Shown piece after piece: positions 1-28,099 of a stretch of 64,000 nt of DNA (position 1 is the first letter of the stretch; each line of letters opens with the position of its first letter). Location of the stretch: assembly GCA_037893225.1 (NCBI GenBank), contig JAZGUH010000152.1, positions 186,001 through 250,000 on the forward strand, given 5' to 3'. The notes beneath the pieces are model-generated. The model did no database searches. It saw only the letters and a list, made by a program, of their open reading frames with translations, and was not told the origin of the DNA. Origin of the DNA: Hippasteria phrygiana. Lineage: Eukaryota > Echinodermata > Asteroidea > Valvatida > Goniasteridae. Position numbers and translations under genes: made by a program.

Positions 1-852
1 CCGAATTGCAACTACATGTATTTCCAACAATGGGTAAAAACTACTTTGGTCGCTTCAATGACCTTGCATAGGCCCTACATGTAGACACCGTGTGTACTTG
101 CAGGAAAATGACATCAGCGAAGACTTTACACAAAGCTCAGTCTCAGTCTTAATTGAGTTAATCAAGCCCAATTCCTGATATTCTTTGCAACCCAAATCAT
201 ATGCGTTGAAAGTCACAAATTTCAGAGTTAGATTTTCAGACTTTTTTGTCCTAAACAAATTCAGGAATCTTATCTTTGAGAATCACAAAAAATGTAATTA
301 TGAAATAAACATAGTTCGACTTACAGTTCCGGCCATTTCTTGAAGTAAGCTCGAAAATAGGTTTCTTCAAAAGAGGACTTCAGTATTTCCTATCTATAAT
401 CAATAAGAAAATATAATTCTTTATTAGAAATAAAATTTGGAACTCACTTGCAGATTTTAAAGGAACCATGCTTCTAAAATTGACCGGATCACATTTTATT
501 TCATAAATAAATTCATTTTAATATATGTATTAAATGTGAATTAAAAGCCAAACTGGTTTAAGCGAAGTTTTAGTGTGATTATTTCCCGCTCAAAAATTTA
601 CCCCCCCCCCCCCTTTTTGAAATTTGTTGAGACTCAAATTGAGGGCGCTGTTCGTGACGTAGACCGAGGCACCGAAATTCATGGATCGACTCGATAGTCT
701 GGACCCGGCCCGTATACACACACTAGGTCTGCACGTGCAATTTCGTAAGTTGCAACAACAACTAACATCGAACTTACCCTGATTTTCTCCCTTTTAGCGA
801 AGGCTCCTCGGGGAATGGGCCGTTTAACTGCGTTCGCCTATATCTTACTCAC
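1..852. other. No supported gene; probable THAP intron or flank
   Basis: No convincing exon or element was recognised. It is AT-rich with a C13 tract at 601-613. If the THAP exon at 853-1125 is real, this is its first intron and/or later exons, but the one open stretch (about 55-258, - strand) lacks a convincing acceptor and domain. Confidence 0.4.
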
Positions 853-1125
853 ATCTGTGAACTTTGTTGGGATGGCAGTGGACTTGAGCATATTTTTAAT
901 GGTCATCCCAAAGGATTTGAAAATACCAGTATCGAAACACGACGGCTCAAAGTGGTCGCTACATAACGCTGAAAAGCTGCTGGGCCGGACCTCTTTGTTC
1001 TTGTCACCTTCAGCTAGCTTCGCCGTCCGAATTCTCTGATATTTCGCTTCAGTTGGAAATAAATAAAGGCTTACTCCACCCATCGTTGTTTTGCTGCACC
1101 CAGCAGCCACACACCTTGTCGGCAT
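853..1125 (-). CDS. THAP zinc-finger protein, first coding exon (partial gene)
   Basis: A - strand ORF begins MPTRCVAAGC and has the C2CH zinc-ligand layout of a THAP domain: Cys5, Cys10, then CSDHF giving Cys55 and His58, and the late motif AIPTKF, close to the family's AVPTIF signature. THAP domains are DNA-binding folds found in chromatin and cell-cycle regulators and in P-element and Kolobok transposases. The ORF meets a stop at 838-840, but a consensus donor (GTGAGTAAG, complement of 844-852) precedes it and closes the exon after codon 91 in phase 0, so this looks like a spliced first exon rather than a 95-residue protein. The Trp usually found about 20 residues after the second Cys is not seen; this stretch reads YQRIRTAKL. 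No second exon could be identified in bases 1-852. Host gene versus transposase-derived copy is unresolved. Confidence 0.7.
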
Positions 1126-2123
1126 GGCCGAAAAACCACTATATTTTGCTTAGATTTTGGACGAAGAATTTTCGCCGTACAATGTACACACAATGCATAC
1201 ACTGTTAACATAAGTTAGTCATTTTGGCTGATAAATAAGTCAAAATGACTAATTTAGATTAGTCAAGCCTAAATGACTTATTTAATCAACGCAGGACTAA
1301 CGTAAAGGCAAACACTGACCAGTTTACGTTAGTCATTGCTGATATTTTGACTAATAAAAATCAGTCACGCAATTTGAGCAAAACTTTTTTTTTTCCATTG
1401 CTTTTTAGTGAAATTTGCCGGGATTAAATTCTTTGCACTAAAAATAGCGTTGATTTTCAGAATTGTATAGATTTGAAGCATTTTTGCAGTATGTCTTGAA
1501 TAAATGATGACACTTTTCATTACCCAGACTATTCTTTAAACAGACTGTTGATCCCTTGTGGATTGTTTGACGAATTATTTATTATTTTATTTGAATCAAT
1601 GTAAAAAATTACAAATTATGGCTTAAATACGTCGCCTTCACCGAATCGGTGATTCGTCGTGTGACCTTGGTGTGACTAAGAACACTATCTTAGCTCTTTG
1701 ACTAAAAACAACTAGTAACACGAAAGTGATTAAAACCACGTCCGCAATACCGCGCGCTAAAAAAAATCGGCAGGGCCGCCATTTTTTCTAACGGACAGCG
1801 TATACATGTAAATGTACGTTGTGCTCTGTCAGTGCAGCTGCGTTTCGCATAACCAGTATTTAATACGAGAATTCTGTTGAAATCATCCTGATGTTTGGTA
1901 AATCCTGTTCCTGTTGATACGGCTTTGGAGCTGTTGGATCTCAGGTAAGGCCTAAATCTTTTTACGATTGTAATTTTTGTCGTGAAAACTGTGTAGTGCT
2001 CATCCATTGTGATTCATTTATGCAATGGAAAATTGCGTATGCTCTAGGTCTACAAGTACTCTCATGTACATGTAGTACTAGTAGTAGTAGGGTGTTATAA
2101 TACAAAATAAACGGATATTAAAC

Positions 2124-2513
2124 AGAAAGATTTTACTTTAATACCCCCCCACCAAAATCGGTTAGAAACAACAAATCTTGGAAAATAACCATCCATTTGT
2201 GTTCATAATTATATAATAAACACTTGGCACAACTTTTAATTTTGAGAATTCTGTTGAGACATTTTAGTGCAATATAGGGGAAACATTTTTTGTTTTCTGT
2301 GTTAGAACTAGAAGTTCTTGGCAGTTGGCACCATGTATAGTCACTCCAAAGTGTGCACATACATGTTGATTTTTTCCTAAGTTTGTACAGATTTTGCTGA
2401 AATAAATCTTGAAATAACAGGTTGTGCCACATGTTTAGACAGTTGTTGTCAAGGAGGGTTGGTTACTTTTCAAGATTTTGGTGGGGGTATTAAACTTAAA
2501 GTAAAATCTTTCC
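2124..2513. mobile_element. E-family MITE, about 34-bp TIRs
   Basis: The ends GAAAGATTTTACTTTAATAC and its inverse (terminating GTAAAATCTTTCC) enclose about 390 bp. The TIRs continue through a C-rich stretch and ACCAAAATC. A second intact copy is at 41055-41455, with fragments at 16245-16365 and about 46546-46640. No clean target duplication is visible at this copy. Confidence 0.75.
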
Positions 2514-2533
2514 AACCACAAATCTTTCCAACG

Positions 2534-2756
2534 AGTCAACTCGTACGTACCGAGTCAACTCGTACGTACCGAGTCAACTCGTACGTACCGAGTCAACTCG
2601 TACGTACCGAGTCAACTCGTACGTACCGAGTCAACTCGTACGTACCGAGTCAACTCGTACGTACCGAGTCAACTCGTACGTACCGAGTCAACTCGTACGT
2701 ACCGAGTCAACTCGTACGTACCGAGTCAACTCGTACGTACCGAGTCAACTCGTACC
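2534..2756. repeat. 19-bp tandem repeat, about 11.7 copies
   Basis: Unit GAGTCAACTCGTACGTACC, essentially invariant along the array. The six-frame translations of this block are repeat artefacts. Confidence 0.95.
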
Positions 2757-3188
2757 CATTTTTTCTTTTTTTGTACATTAAAAAACCCGGTAATTTGGTA
2801 AACCTTAATTAATGGGTTCGTTTTTTTTTTTTTTTTTCATGGTAATTGATTGGACGTTATGTACACAAATCGAAAAGTCAATCATTATGAATTATCTAAA
2901 AATAGGAGAGGGAGTAGCATAAGAAAGTATCATTCAGAATATTAAAACGAAAGCAGATAATAATTCAAACCAATGCAAAAAAAACCTAAATAATGCGGCA
3001 TTCTCCATGAAAGATGTTCGCACAGTTATCCGTTACCAGTCGTCCAGTTTCTGAGAAAAAAAAGATATGAAGTTTTAAATATTAAAAAGACAGTGGGCAT
3101 ATATGAAAACTTATTAAATACTAAATCATGCACAGAGAGCTAGGGAGTTGACTGTGGGTACAAGTTGACCGGTGGTACGAGTTGACCC
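2534..3188. mobile_element. Fold-back element with a 19-bp tandem-repeat arm
   Basis: The left arm (2534-2756) is nearly 12 perfect copies of a 19-bp unit, GAGTCAACTCGTACGTACC. The right edge (3142-3188) carries the inverse word three times in degenerate form (GGGTACAAGTTGACC, GGTACGAGTTGACC). The same core, GTCAACTCGTACC, builds the arms of an element at 44424-45287. Inverted arms built from short tandem repeats are the architecture of Drosophila FB and sea urchin TU elements; family assignment here is inference. Confidence 0.65.
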
Positions 3189-3294
3189 AAAATCGGTTTA
3201 TTGATATGCGCATTATGGGCTTGTTTATTTTCTCCCAAATAATATTTTTTTTGGGGGGGGGGATCTTGAGTGTTTGTAATATGCATACCTGGAC

Positions 3295-3493
3295 CCATGT
3301 GGGATGTCGACAACTCAACCGTTGGCCGACTCGAACGTTTACCAAGTCGTCCGTGTCTCAACGGACGACTTGTCTCAAGGGACGACTTGTCTCAACTCTC
3401 AACGGACGACTTAAATTCCTATTTGATGCGAAGGCGGTCCAGTTGTCTCGAGTCTAGTCGGCCAACGGTCGAGTTGTCCGAGCTCCCACATGT
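3295..3493. mobile_element. Small fold-back with about 38-bp inverted arms
   Basis: The left arm contains GACAACTCAACCGTTGGCCG and the right arm is the inverse (CGGCCAACGGTCGAGTTGTC); the arms extend outward to CATGTGGG and CCCACATG. The interior is rich in GGACGACTTG words, repeated three times near 3360-3415. Confidence 0.6.
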
Positions 3494-4130
3494 GATACAT
3501 GCACATGATAATCATTATGCATAGACAACTTGATTGTCTGTGCATAATAAAAGACTAGTTGTCTGTTAAGAATATGCCTAGCACAGTCAAGTTGTCTCCA
3601 TGTCAAAGTCTCAACGGACGAGTTGGTAAATGATAGTTGTTGCACTAGTCCAGTTGTCTCAGTCTGACATTCATAATCAGCATATGGATGAGGTATTTTT
3701 ACACCACGGCACAGTTTGGATTATAAACATAATTTGGCAGTATAATATGCTCGGTTATGTAAAAAAATTAGGCTTTGTTCACATGGTTTTTATCATTGTC
3801 TAAATGAAGTGAAAAAAACCCAAAAGTGTCAACCGATCCATCAGAAAATTATACAAGCTTACTAAAATGATTAAAATTGCTGTAAATTCTGTTGTCCAGC
3901 ATGTCTCTTCCTTTTTTGTAATTTGAACTGTTAAAAAACCTACGGTTGGTAAAAATTTTCAAAAGGAATGGCGGCCATCTTTAAATCAAAAAGTGCCTCC
4001 TTCCTTTAAAAAAAAAACCTGTACAATAAAACATTTTTTTTTACTTGGCCTTAGCTACATGTATGGCATTTGTATGCTAACTTTTTTCAAAGTAACATGT
4101 ATAACATGCCATTTGTCTATGATTTTATTT
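3494..4130. other. Gene-free interior of the 3.3-kb composite
   Basis: Contains scattered GTTGTCT words up to about 3660, A-rich tracts and TACATGTA words. No ORF with domain character was seen. Confidence 0.4.
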
Positions 4131-4177
4131 TACTCTCAGGTGTTCCACAACTGTGACGAGATCTCCAAGCTAAGTTG

Positions 4178-4440
4178 TGGAAGGATTCTGCCAGCAGAAA
4201 GCTCTCAGTCCTGCTCCCAGACAAAAGCCACCGGAGGAACTGCTCACTAGCTACTTGGTAGTGCAAGCTCTGGGCAGTGAACCACCCCCCCCCCCCCCCC
4301 CACACCTCCCTGAGAAGGATCATCCTCAGTGACTTGGCTGTGATGGGGAATCTTTTTCCCACCATTTGGCTAAGAGACGACACGAGTTGATTCTGCCAGC
4401 AAAATGTTCTCGGTCCTGCTCTCAGACGTTAAGCCAACAG
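4178..4440. repeat. Diverged two-copy tandem duplication of about 205 bp, with a C17 tract
   Basis: The block starting GATTCTGCCAGCAGAAAGC near 4185 recurs near 4389 as GATTCTGCCAGCAAAATG, each followed by a TCCTGCTC..CAGAC segment. A C17 tract (4285-4301) lies between. A strong acceptor-like site (TTTTACTCTCAG) ends at 4139, but no coding continuation is evident. Confidence 0.5.
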
Positions 4441-4503
4441 CAACTGTGTTGTAGCTACATCTTTTATTAGTCAAAATGACTAACTTATGTTTACAGTGTA
4501 CCC

Positions 4504-5184
4504 GTGATGAATGGGTAATGTGCCTCGATCTACGTCACACACTTATGTTAATGAGGGTCCCACTCAGGGGGCGGAGTAGCTTGGACAAACATTTTCAAAA
4601 ATTGTTTTCTCATATTTAATCTGGGAAATAATTGTCTCTGGACACAAAATATCATTGTCAAGATAATACTTTATTGTTTTAAGCAGGAATAATGCAATAT
4701 AAATCCTATATCATGTTTCCTTTAAACACCTTTGGGCCAATTCCGCTCAAACTCCATGTATTCCTACATCGAACCCCCCAGTTGGACCTGGAATAATCAC
4801 CTTCAAAGCGGGGGTTCCCCAAAAGGCAGGATTTTTTTCGACCGTGGGAAATTTGGGCCGCCATTCATTTGTGTACAAACCTAAGTCCTCTGTGTGTTGT
4901 ATAACCCAATAGCCGAACTCCCTCCCGGGTCGAGCCAGCCTGCATAAAGGAAACTATCAATCATTCCACTGCTTGCCCGGTGACAGACGGTAAACAACAG
5001 CTGTTTTCACCCACAAAGAGCATGTCGGTGACTGTTTCATGTCCATGCTTTTAGAAAGTGCCTTTTTGATGAGCACCTTGGTGCGCGCGAGCAATTCATT
5101 TTGCTCTGCGGAGTATTAACAACACTAGTTATTTTTTTAGTCTGTGCTGTGAATTATTCACTTGTCATGTACTGCACGGTAACC
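4504..5184. other. Unannotated intergenic sequence
   Basis: Nothing recognisable: no domain-bearing ORF, tandem array or paired ends were found. Confidence 0.4.
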
Positions 5185-5750
5185 CAGTGCTTCCACAATC
5201 AAAATGAAAATGTCCTCATCCTGAGAGCCAAATTTCCTTATTTTTCACCCGATTTCCTTATTTTTAATTAAACCACCAGAAGCCTAATATTAGTGCTTTT
5301 TTGTGTTCTAGAGGGTAAGCAGAGGTTAGTACAAAGCTCAAAATATCCGGTCTCTTTTAAAGAAAGCAGGTTACGTGCAGCATATGCTCGTAGCGAGACG
5401 TCATTCCAATGCGCGACAAGCCTGGCCTGTTGGGCGCTAGTAACCAGTGGCGCGTGCGCGTATTTTACGTGCTGACGAAGGAACTCCGGATAGTCTTGTT
5501 TGAAGTCACTCTGAGTCTGAAACTGATAGGGCATTCAATAAAACAGCTAATTTGGAGGATGTTGTAGAATTTGCCACTAATTTTGGGAGAATATTGTAGA
5601 ATTTGTGCATATTTAATAATTTCCTTAGGATTTCCTTAGATTTGGGGGATTTCCTCAAAATTTCCTTAGTTTTTTTCATTTCCTTAAAAATTCCTTCGAA
5701 AGGAAAAATTTCCTTAAAATAAGGAAATTTCCTTGAAAGTGGAAGCACTG
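5185..5750. mobile_element. hAT-like MITE with CAGTGCTTCCAC ends and TTTCCTTA arrays
   Basis: The element starts CAGTGCTTCCAC and ends with the exact inverse, GTGGAAGCACTG. Flanks CGGTAACC and CGGTAATA agree at six of eight bases, as expected for an aged 8-bp target duplication, and CAGTG termini suit the hAT superfamily. The subterminal regions, especially 5610-5740, repeat TTTCCTTA and its inverse many times, resembling clustered transposase-binding words. A - strand ORF inside (5268-5534) has no recognised domain. Confidence 0.65.
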
Positions 5751-6220
5751 CGGTAATACCGTATCATAATTTTTGACAAGGTTTTTATTGCTTTTATTTC
5801 ACAGAATAATAAGATTGTTGTTTGTCATAAACTCTCTTATTTTATTCGCTCATGATTATAAACTGGTGTGATGATAGAAGAAGTCTAACAGAGGAACTCA
5901 CAACGGTATCGTAAGGTTCCTGGCATTTGACAATGGTGTAGGGTGTTCATTTAATAACACGTTTGTTTTTTTATTGCTTGTTAGAGTATTTGTTCGCGTT
6001 TTGGGGGTGTTTTCTGTGTTTTCTAGACTGCATAAACCACGATTTGTTTCAAAGCCGTGATGACTGAGTAATCAAACCCGTACTTGTGTTCATCATGCCA
6101 AATGCTCTACTTTCAGCATTTGATTTAGTCTAGGTTCCAAGACGTTCTTAGCGGTGCGACGTATAGCGCGCACGGCCGGCCGACAGCGCCCTCTCGCTAC
6201 ACACACACACACACACGCCA
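5751..6220. other. No gene; AC microsatellite
   Basis: A short (AC)n run is at about 6199-6216. Nothing else was recognised. Confidence 0.5.
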
Positions 6221-6577
6221 AGGCCAAATCGCTAAGATAAGACCGTCTAGGGAATTTCGCAAGTTCTGCTCGCGAAATCGCGAGCAGAACTGTGCGGCAT
6301 TTGCATGCGCGTGTGACGTAGCTGCATTATCGCATGTAAATAGCCAACACTCACTAGTCTAGTTTCTGTACTCACGTCGAAGATTTCTCAATCATGTTTG
6401 CCAGTCCAGAATCACTCTGCTCAGAACGTTAACTGACTAGTAAGTTATTACTTAAACATGAGTTTCCTCCAGTGCGCAGGCGCGATTATTCGTTTGACCC
6501 GCCTGTTAAATTATGCATAAGCAGGTCGCGCGCGCTCCCTTGCGAAATTCCCAAGACGTTCTTAGCGATTTGGCCTG
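6221..6577. mobile_element. Fold-back MITE with GGCCAAATCGCTAAGA ends and an internal perfect hairpin
   Basis: The left end GGCCAAATCGCTAAGATAAG and the right end CTTAGCGATTTGGCC are inverse; the pairing extends about 40 bp through the GGGAATTTCGCAAG and CTTGCGAAATTCCC segments. A perfect 14-bp stem with a 2-nt loop is at 6262-6291. Confidence 0.65.
6262..6291. repeat. Perfect 30-nt hairpin
   Basis: AGTTCTGCTCGCGA, then AA, then its exact inverse. It lies just inside the left arm of the surrounding fold-back. Confidence 0.85.
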
Positions 6578-7436
6578 AAAATGCAATAAGAAAATTCTGC
6601 AGGATGTAGTCTACATGCATGTAGCCGGTTTATAGTTGGAAAACATAAAACAAAAACACACCACCAAACAAATTTAGATCTTCTGCATGGTTGAGCTTTT
6701 GCACTTAATAATATCGAACAAAAAACAGTTGTACTTTTCTGTGTGGTTAAAAACCAACAAGTAGCATTTGTTGACGAGAACAACAAAACTTTCATGTATG
6801 TCCAGATTGAAATTCAGATGTCTTATTGTTCGCGTGGTTAAGTACTTGCAATTCTTAGTTTGACTTATTGCTCTTGTTGTTGGTACATATAACTCGGTAA
6901 ACAACATACCCACTCACACAGAAAATACAAACACTTATAACTTAAAGAGGAACTAAAACGGCAAATTTATTTTTGACTTTTTTGACTTATCTGATAGTTT
7001 ATGCCTCCCCAAAGCTAATGTAACAAGTTTCATGATTCTGAAAAAAAAAAAAAAATGTTTTTGAGCCTTTCCTTTCTGAGCCATTTTGACTCGATTCAGA
7101 AAAGGCCGAGGTCAACTGCGTGCCGTATCGCGCGAGTATTGACGTATACGTGTAGAAACATATGACGTCACTGTATTATACGACAATGTTTTAGGTAGAG
7201 TCTCTTCTAAAAAGGGTAAGATCATTAGATCAGCCTTCAGAAAAATTTGAGGAAATTTACGCCAGAATCATCTTGAGAGAAAGTTGCGACAACTTCATTC
7301 GTTGTGTTATTCAATGGGAGACTTTTGAGACGCGTGGTGGCAGCAAACATACTGGTCCTTTTTCATTGATCTCGCCAGTCGTGCGCATGTTTCTTATATA
7401 CTACGCGTGCATGCTCAGAACTAGCAAAAAGGACCA
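6578..7436. other. Unannotated intergenic sequence
   Basis: No domain-bearing ORF or paired ends were recognised. Confidence 0.4.
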
Positions 7437-8132
7437 GGGGCCAATTTCACAGCGATGATAAGCACAAACATTTCGTCACCGTTTTCACGAACTGACACTC
7501 ACGCGCACCTAGGTGTCAGTTCGTGAAACCGCATACTGAGTAAATTTCGGTTTCACGAACTGACACCCAGGTGTGCGCGCGCACATCGGACACTGATTTG
7601 CTAGAGAAGACTTCGTTTTCACGAATTGACACGCAAGCATGTAGCGGAAATACCATTCTAAGAAAAACGCTTTAAAAACTTTGACACGAATCTACTCCAT
7701 CTGTATACTTGTGGTTTACAGAAACATTGAACTGAAAACCTCTAAACTCGTGAAATTAAGAATGGTTTCAGTTCGTGAAAATGAAAATGTGGTTAGCGCG
7801 CGCTTCCCTACTTGGGTGTCAGTTCATGAAAACGAAAATTACTCTGTTCTGTAAAATACGCGCGCGCCCTGGCACTCACGCGCTAGAGAGTGTCAGTTCG
7901 TGGTGTTGGTGACGATTTGCTTAGCATAAAAGTCTTCCTTGGTAAATACAGGATTACCACCCAAATTTTGATGTGAAGTGCCTTTCACTGTATAATTGTG
8001 GCTGGCATTCAGCTGTTGTTTACTTAGCATGAACATCCCAAGTCCTTTTGGCTGAGGAACCTGTTTTAACTAAGCAAGACTTTTTGGTGGTAAGCAAATT
8101 TTTATGCTTGGGAGCTCCGTGAAATTGACCCC
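7437..8132. mobile_element. MITE with GGGGCCAATTTCAC ends, interrupted by an inner fold-back
   Basis: The ends GGGGCCAATTTCACAG and CGTGAAATTGACCCC are inverse. Diverged relatives occur at 19474-19619, 29675-29825, about 36993-37100 and 41866-42077 (shared words: AAGCACAAAAA, TTGCTTAGCA, CAAACAACAGCTGAA). This copy is split by a 441-bp insertion at 7474-7914. Confidence 0.65.
7474..7914. mobile_element. Inner fold-back made of a repeated CACGAACTGACAC word
   Basis: It starts CGTCACC and ends GGTGACG, with ATTT on both sides as a 4-bp target duplication; removing the insert restores the host MITE's sequence. The word TTTCACGAACTGACAC occurs about seven times: forward near 7483, 7550 and 7615, inverted near 7511, 7763, 7816 and 7889. 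GCGCGC blocks lie between copies. Confidence 0.7.
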
Positions 8133-9300
8133 AGTATGCCTGCTACCACCAGCGTCCCAAAAGTGTGATCCGCCATGTTTGGTCCAAATTTGTTACTTTT
8201 TATGTCGTAATCTGTATACATGACATGTACTTAGGGTAGACTTTCTTAGGATGGTGAAGTGGTTCATGCAGTTGCCCCACCCTTGAACTGGCCCCATGTT
8301 TTAATAATGCACCACGTGCCTCTGTTTCTGTAAAGGTACTACCACATGTTAGTGCAGAGACATGTGTGAAATCAAATGAGGCAAAACAATATTCCTGTGT
8401 TCCCTCGGACCGACCGACCGACCGACCGTCGACAGAATCCGGGTCGGCTTGTTTTTTTGCTTTTTTAATAACATAACTCAGCCTCTCTGTCTCAAACAGT
8501 GTTTTTATTTTGATGTACCTTCTTTACTTTATGCGTATTCATGATGCGTATGCATGAATGAATCGCACCAACGTTTAGCATAAGCGGCTGTTTATTTAGC
8601 ACTGAGACCCTCTTTTACAAACCCGAAGTGCGCAGATCGGTGCTATTTTCGTCAATTTGGAAATTGTCTATAGGCTTGTTTTGTTTTATTCAACGCTCTA
8701 CGCACTGGGTGGACGGTATACATATTCATGAACCATTATTAGCCAATCGCAAGACGGCAACGAGTCCAGGACGGGCAGTGAAACAAGGGGCGGCCATCCT
8801 AGAAAATATTGCCTGACGAAATCTGAAAACCGAAGTTACAGAAAGGACCTCCTCTTGCCATTTTGAGAAGGGCATATATAGCTAAACATGTTTTGTTTTG
8901 TTTTAATTGTTGCTTTTGCTATTTTTTTCCCGCACGTTAAAACTTTGTTCAATGAAGGGACTCTTTATCCAGTTCAGTGTCCGAAAAGATCAGCACATAT
9001 TTTCAAAATTTTCCCAGGAGACGTGTGCTTTATCCTCCGCTCCCCCCCCCCCCCCCCAACCTTGAGAAATCGCTGCCGCTGGCCTGAGGTTATGGCTCTT
9101 CGTGTTTTGACCAGCAGCTATCGAAAACCGAATTTTTATTTTTGTTTTTGTTTTGTTTTGTTTCTTCTTTATCATGGAGTGGGAACTCGGGAGGGTTCCA
9201 TGAATTAAAAAAAAATTGAAAAACGGAATTGGGGTGGGGGCATTTGTTCCCGCCATGTAGGCCGGACGTATTAGCAGCTGTCCATCTATAACTTGGGGAT
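8133..9300. other. No gene; simple repeats
   Basis: Holds a GACC tetranucleotide run (8406-8428) and a C16 tract (9042-9057). No coding exon was recognised. Confidence 0.5.
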
Positions 9301-10111
9301 TTTCGCACTGGCCTTTTCCTCACCTGCTCATTTTCCTGTTATTTTTAGGGGGATGGAGTATAGGGGATCAGGGGTGTCCCCCGGCCGTCCGAATACGTAC
9401 AGTGGGCGGGTCGTCTCGGTCGGTTATAGTTCAGCGCATGACCGGCGTCCGCGATTAGACTTCTATATGACCATTCGGGCATTATTTGACCCGTACTCCC
9501 CGAATACTGTAACCACGCCTTATTTTAGCAACGAAATAAGACACCCGCTTCCTTGTCGTTTTATTTAAGGGTATGAGAGCATTAAAATAACTTTGGGGGT
9601 GTAGAGGAAGTCCTTTTGGCGGTCTCGTTTATGATAAACTTGAGTATCAGTCGGGTCCTTACACGCAAAGTATGGAGTGTGCGTTGCGATGGCAAATGTA
9701 CAACCAAAACTTGTTTGCTGCATTTATCTGATTTTTCACTTAAAAAAGGAAAGGTTTGATGGATACAATTTTGCGATTGATGTGTCTTTTAATGAGTTGG
9801 TCCTTCGGATTGAGGCTGTGGATAAGTAAGCGACTATTGTGGCTAGTCTATTGTACGTATCAGTTATTTTTGTCCCTGCCAAAAGTTTCCAGAAACCCGT
9901 CATCTCCGCCATTTTCTGACCGGGGAAGCAGGCTCCACTTCCTGATTTCGTCTCGGGACGAAGATTGGATCCGTTTTCTGAAAAGACGACCAGTTGGCGA
10001 GGCAATCGGCGAGTTGTCATCGATTTCAAGCTCATCCCAAGACAGACGGACTCTTCCTATGTGAGTTGGAAGAGTTTGGGGACCAGTTTGAGCGAGGTAA
10101 AGTCGAGTTTG
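9301..10111 (+). promoter_or_regulatory. Presumed Crk promoter and 5' untranslated region
   Basis: The sequence upstream of the Crk start. The GCCATTTTC word at 9910 resembles a YY1-type core often found near metazoan start sites. An open frame runs in phase with Crk from an upstream ATG at 9965, so a longer N-terminus cannot be excluded; the ATGs at 10112 and 10145 are preferred because conserved Crk sequence begins just after them. The transcription start is not determined. Confidence 0.35.
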
Positions 10112-27980
<17,869 letters not shown>

Positions 27981-28079
27981 TGGCGGTTGACTGCTAACAG
28001 AAGCGTTGGCTCTGGGTGCCCTCGGCAATATTACTTGTTGCACCGACTGTATATAGCTGTTAAAGCCTACCGTTGATAT

Positions 28080-28085
28080 ATTAAA
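28080..28085 (+). terminator. Candidate Crk poly(A) signal ATTAAA
   Basis: ATTAAA lies 100 bases after the stop. The 3' UTR would be short; a later signal cannot be excluded. Confidence 0.4.
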
Positions 28086-28099
28086 CACGCTTGCTAGAG

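Larger units (their letters stand above)
1197..4503. mobile_element. 3.3-kb composite element bounded by inverted TAAGTTAGTCATTTTG ends
   Basis: The left end near 1197 reads CACTGTTAACATAAGTTAG and the right end near 4503 is its inverse (CTAACTTATGTTTACAGTG). The complementarity extends through the TTAGTCATTTTG segment, about 30 bp. A TA dinucleotide flanks both ends, compatible with a TA target, though CACTG-type ends also occur in other superfamilies. Inside lie an E-family MITE (2124-2513), a tandem-arm fold-back (2534-3188) and a small fold-back (3295-3493). No transposase ORF was seen, so this is either a non-autonomous element filled with later insertions or two solo ends in chance inverted orientation. 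Confidence 0.45.

Noticed and set aside
55..258. - strand open stretch as a second THAP exon
   Set aside because: No convincing acceptor, weak donor-like site and no coiled-coil or other feature expected downstream of a THAP domain.
2459..2812. ORF of 117 codons with QLVRTESTRTYRVNSYVP repeats
   Set aside because: Translation of the 19-bp array; 19 is not a multiple of three, so the pattern cycles through frames.
9965..10111. Longer Crk N-terminus from the upstream in-frame ATG
   Set aside because: Crk proteins start only a few residues before the SH2 domain; the upstream frame has no conserved content. Not fully excluded.
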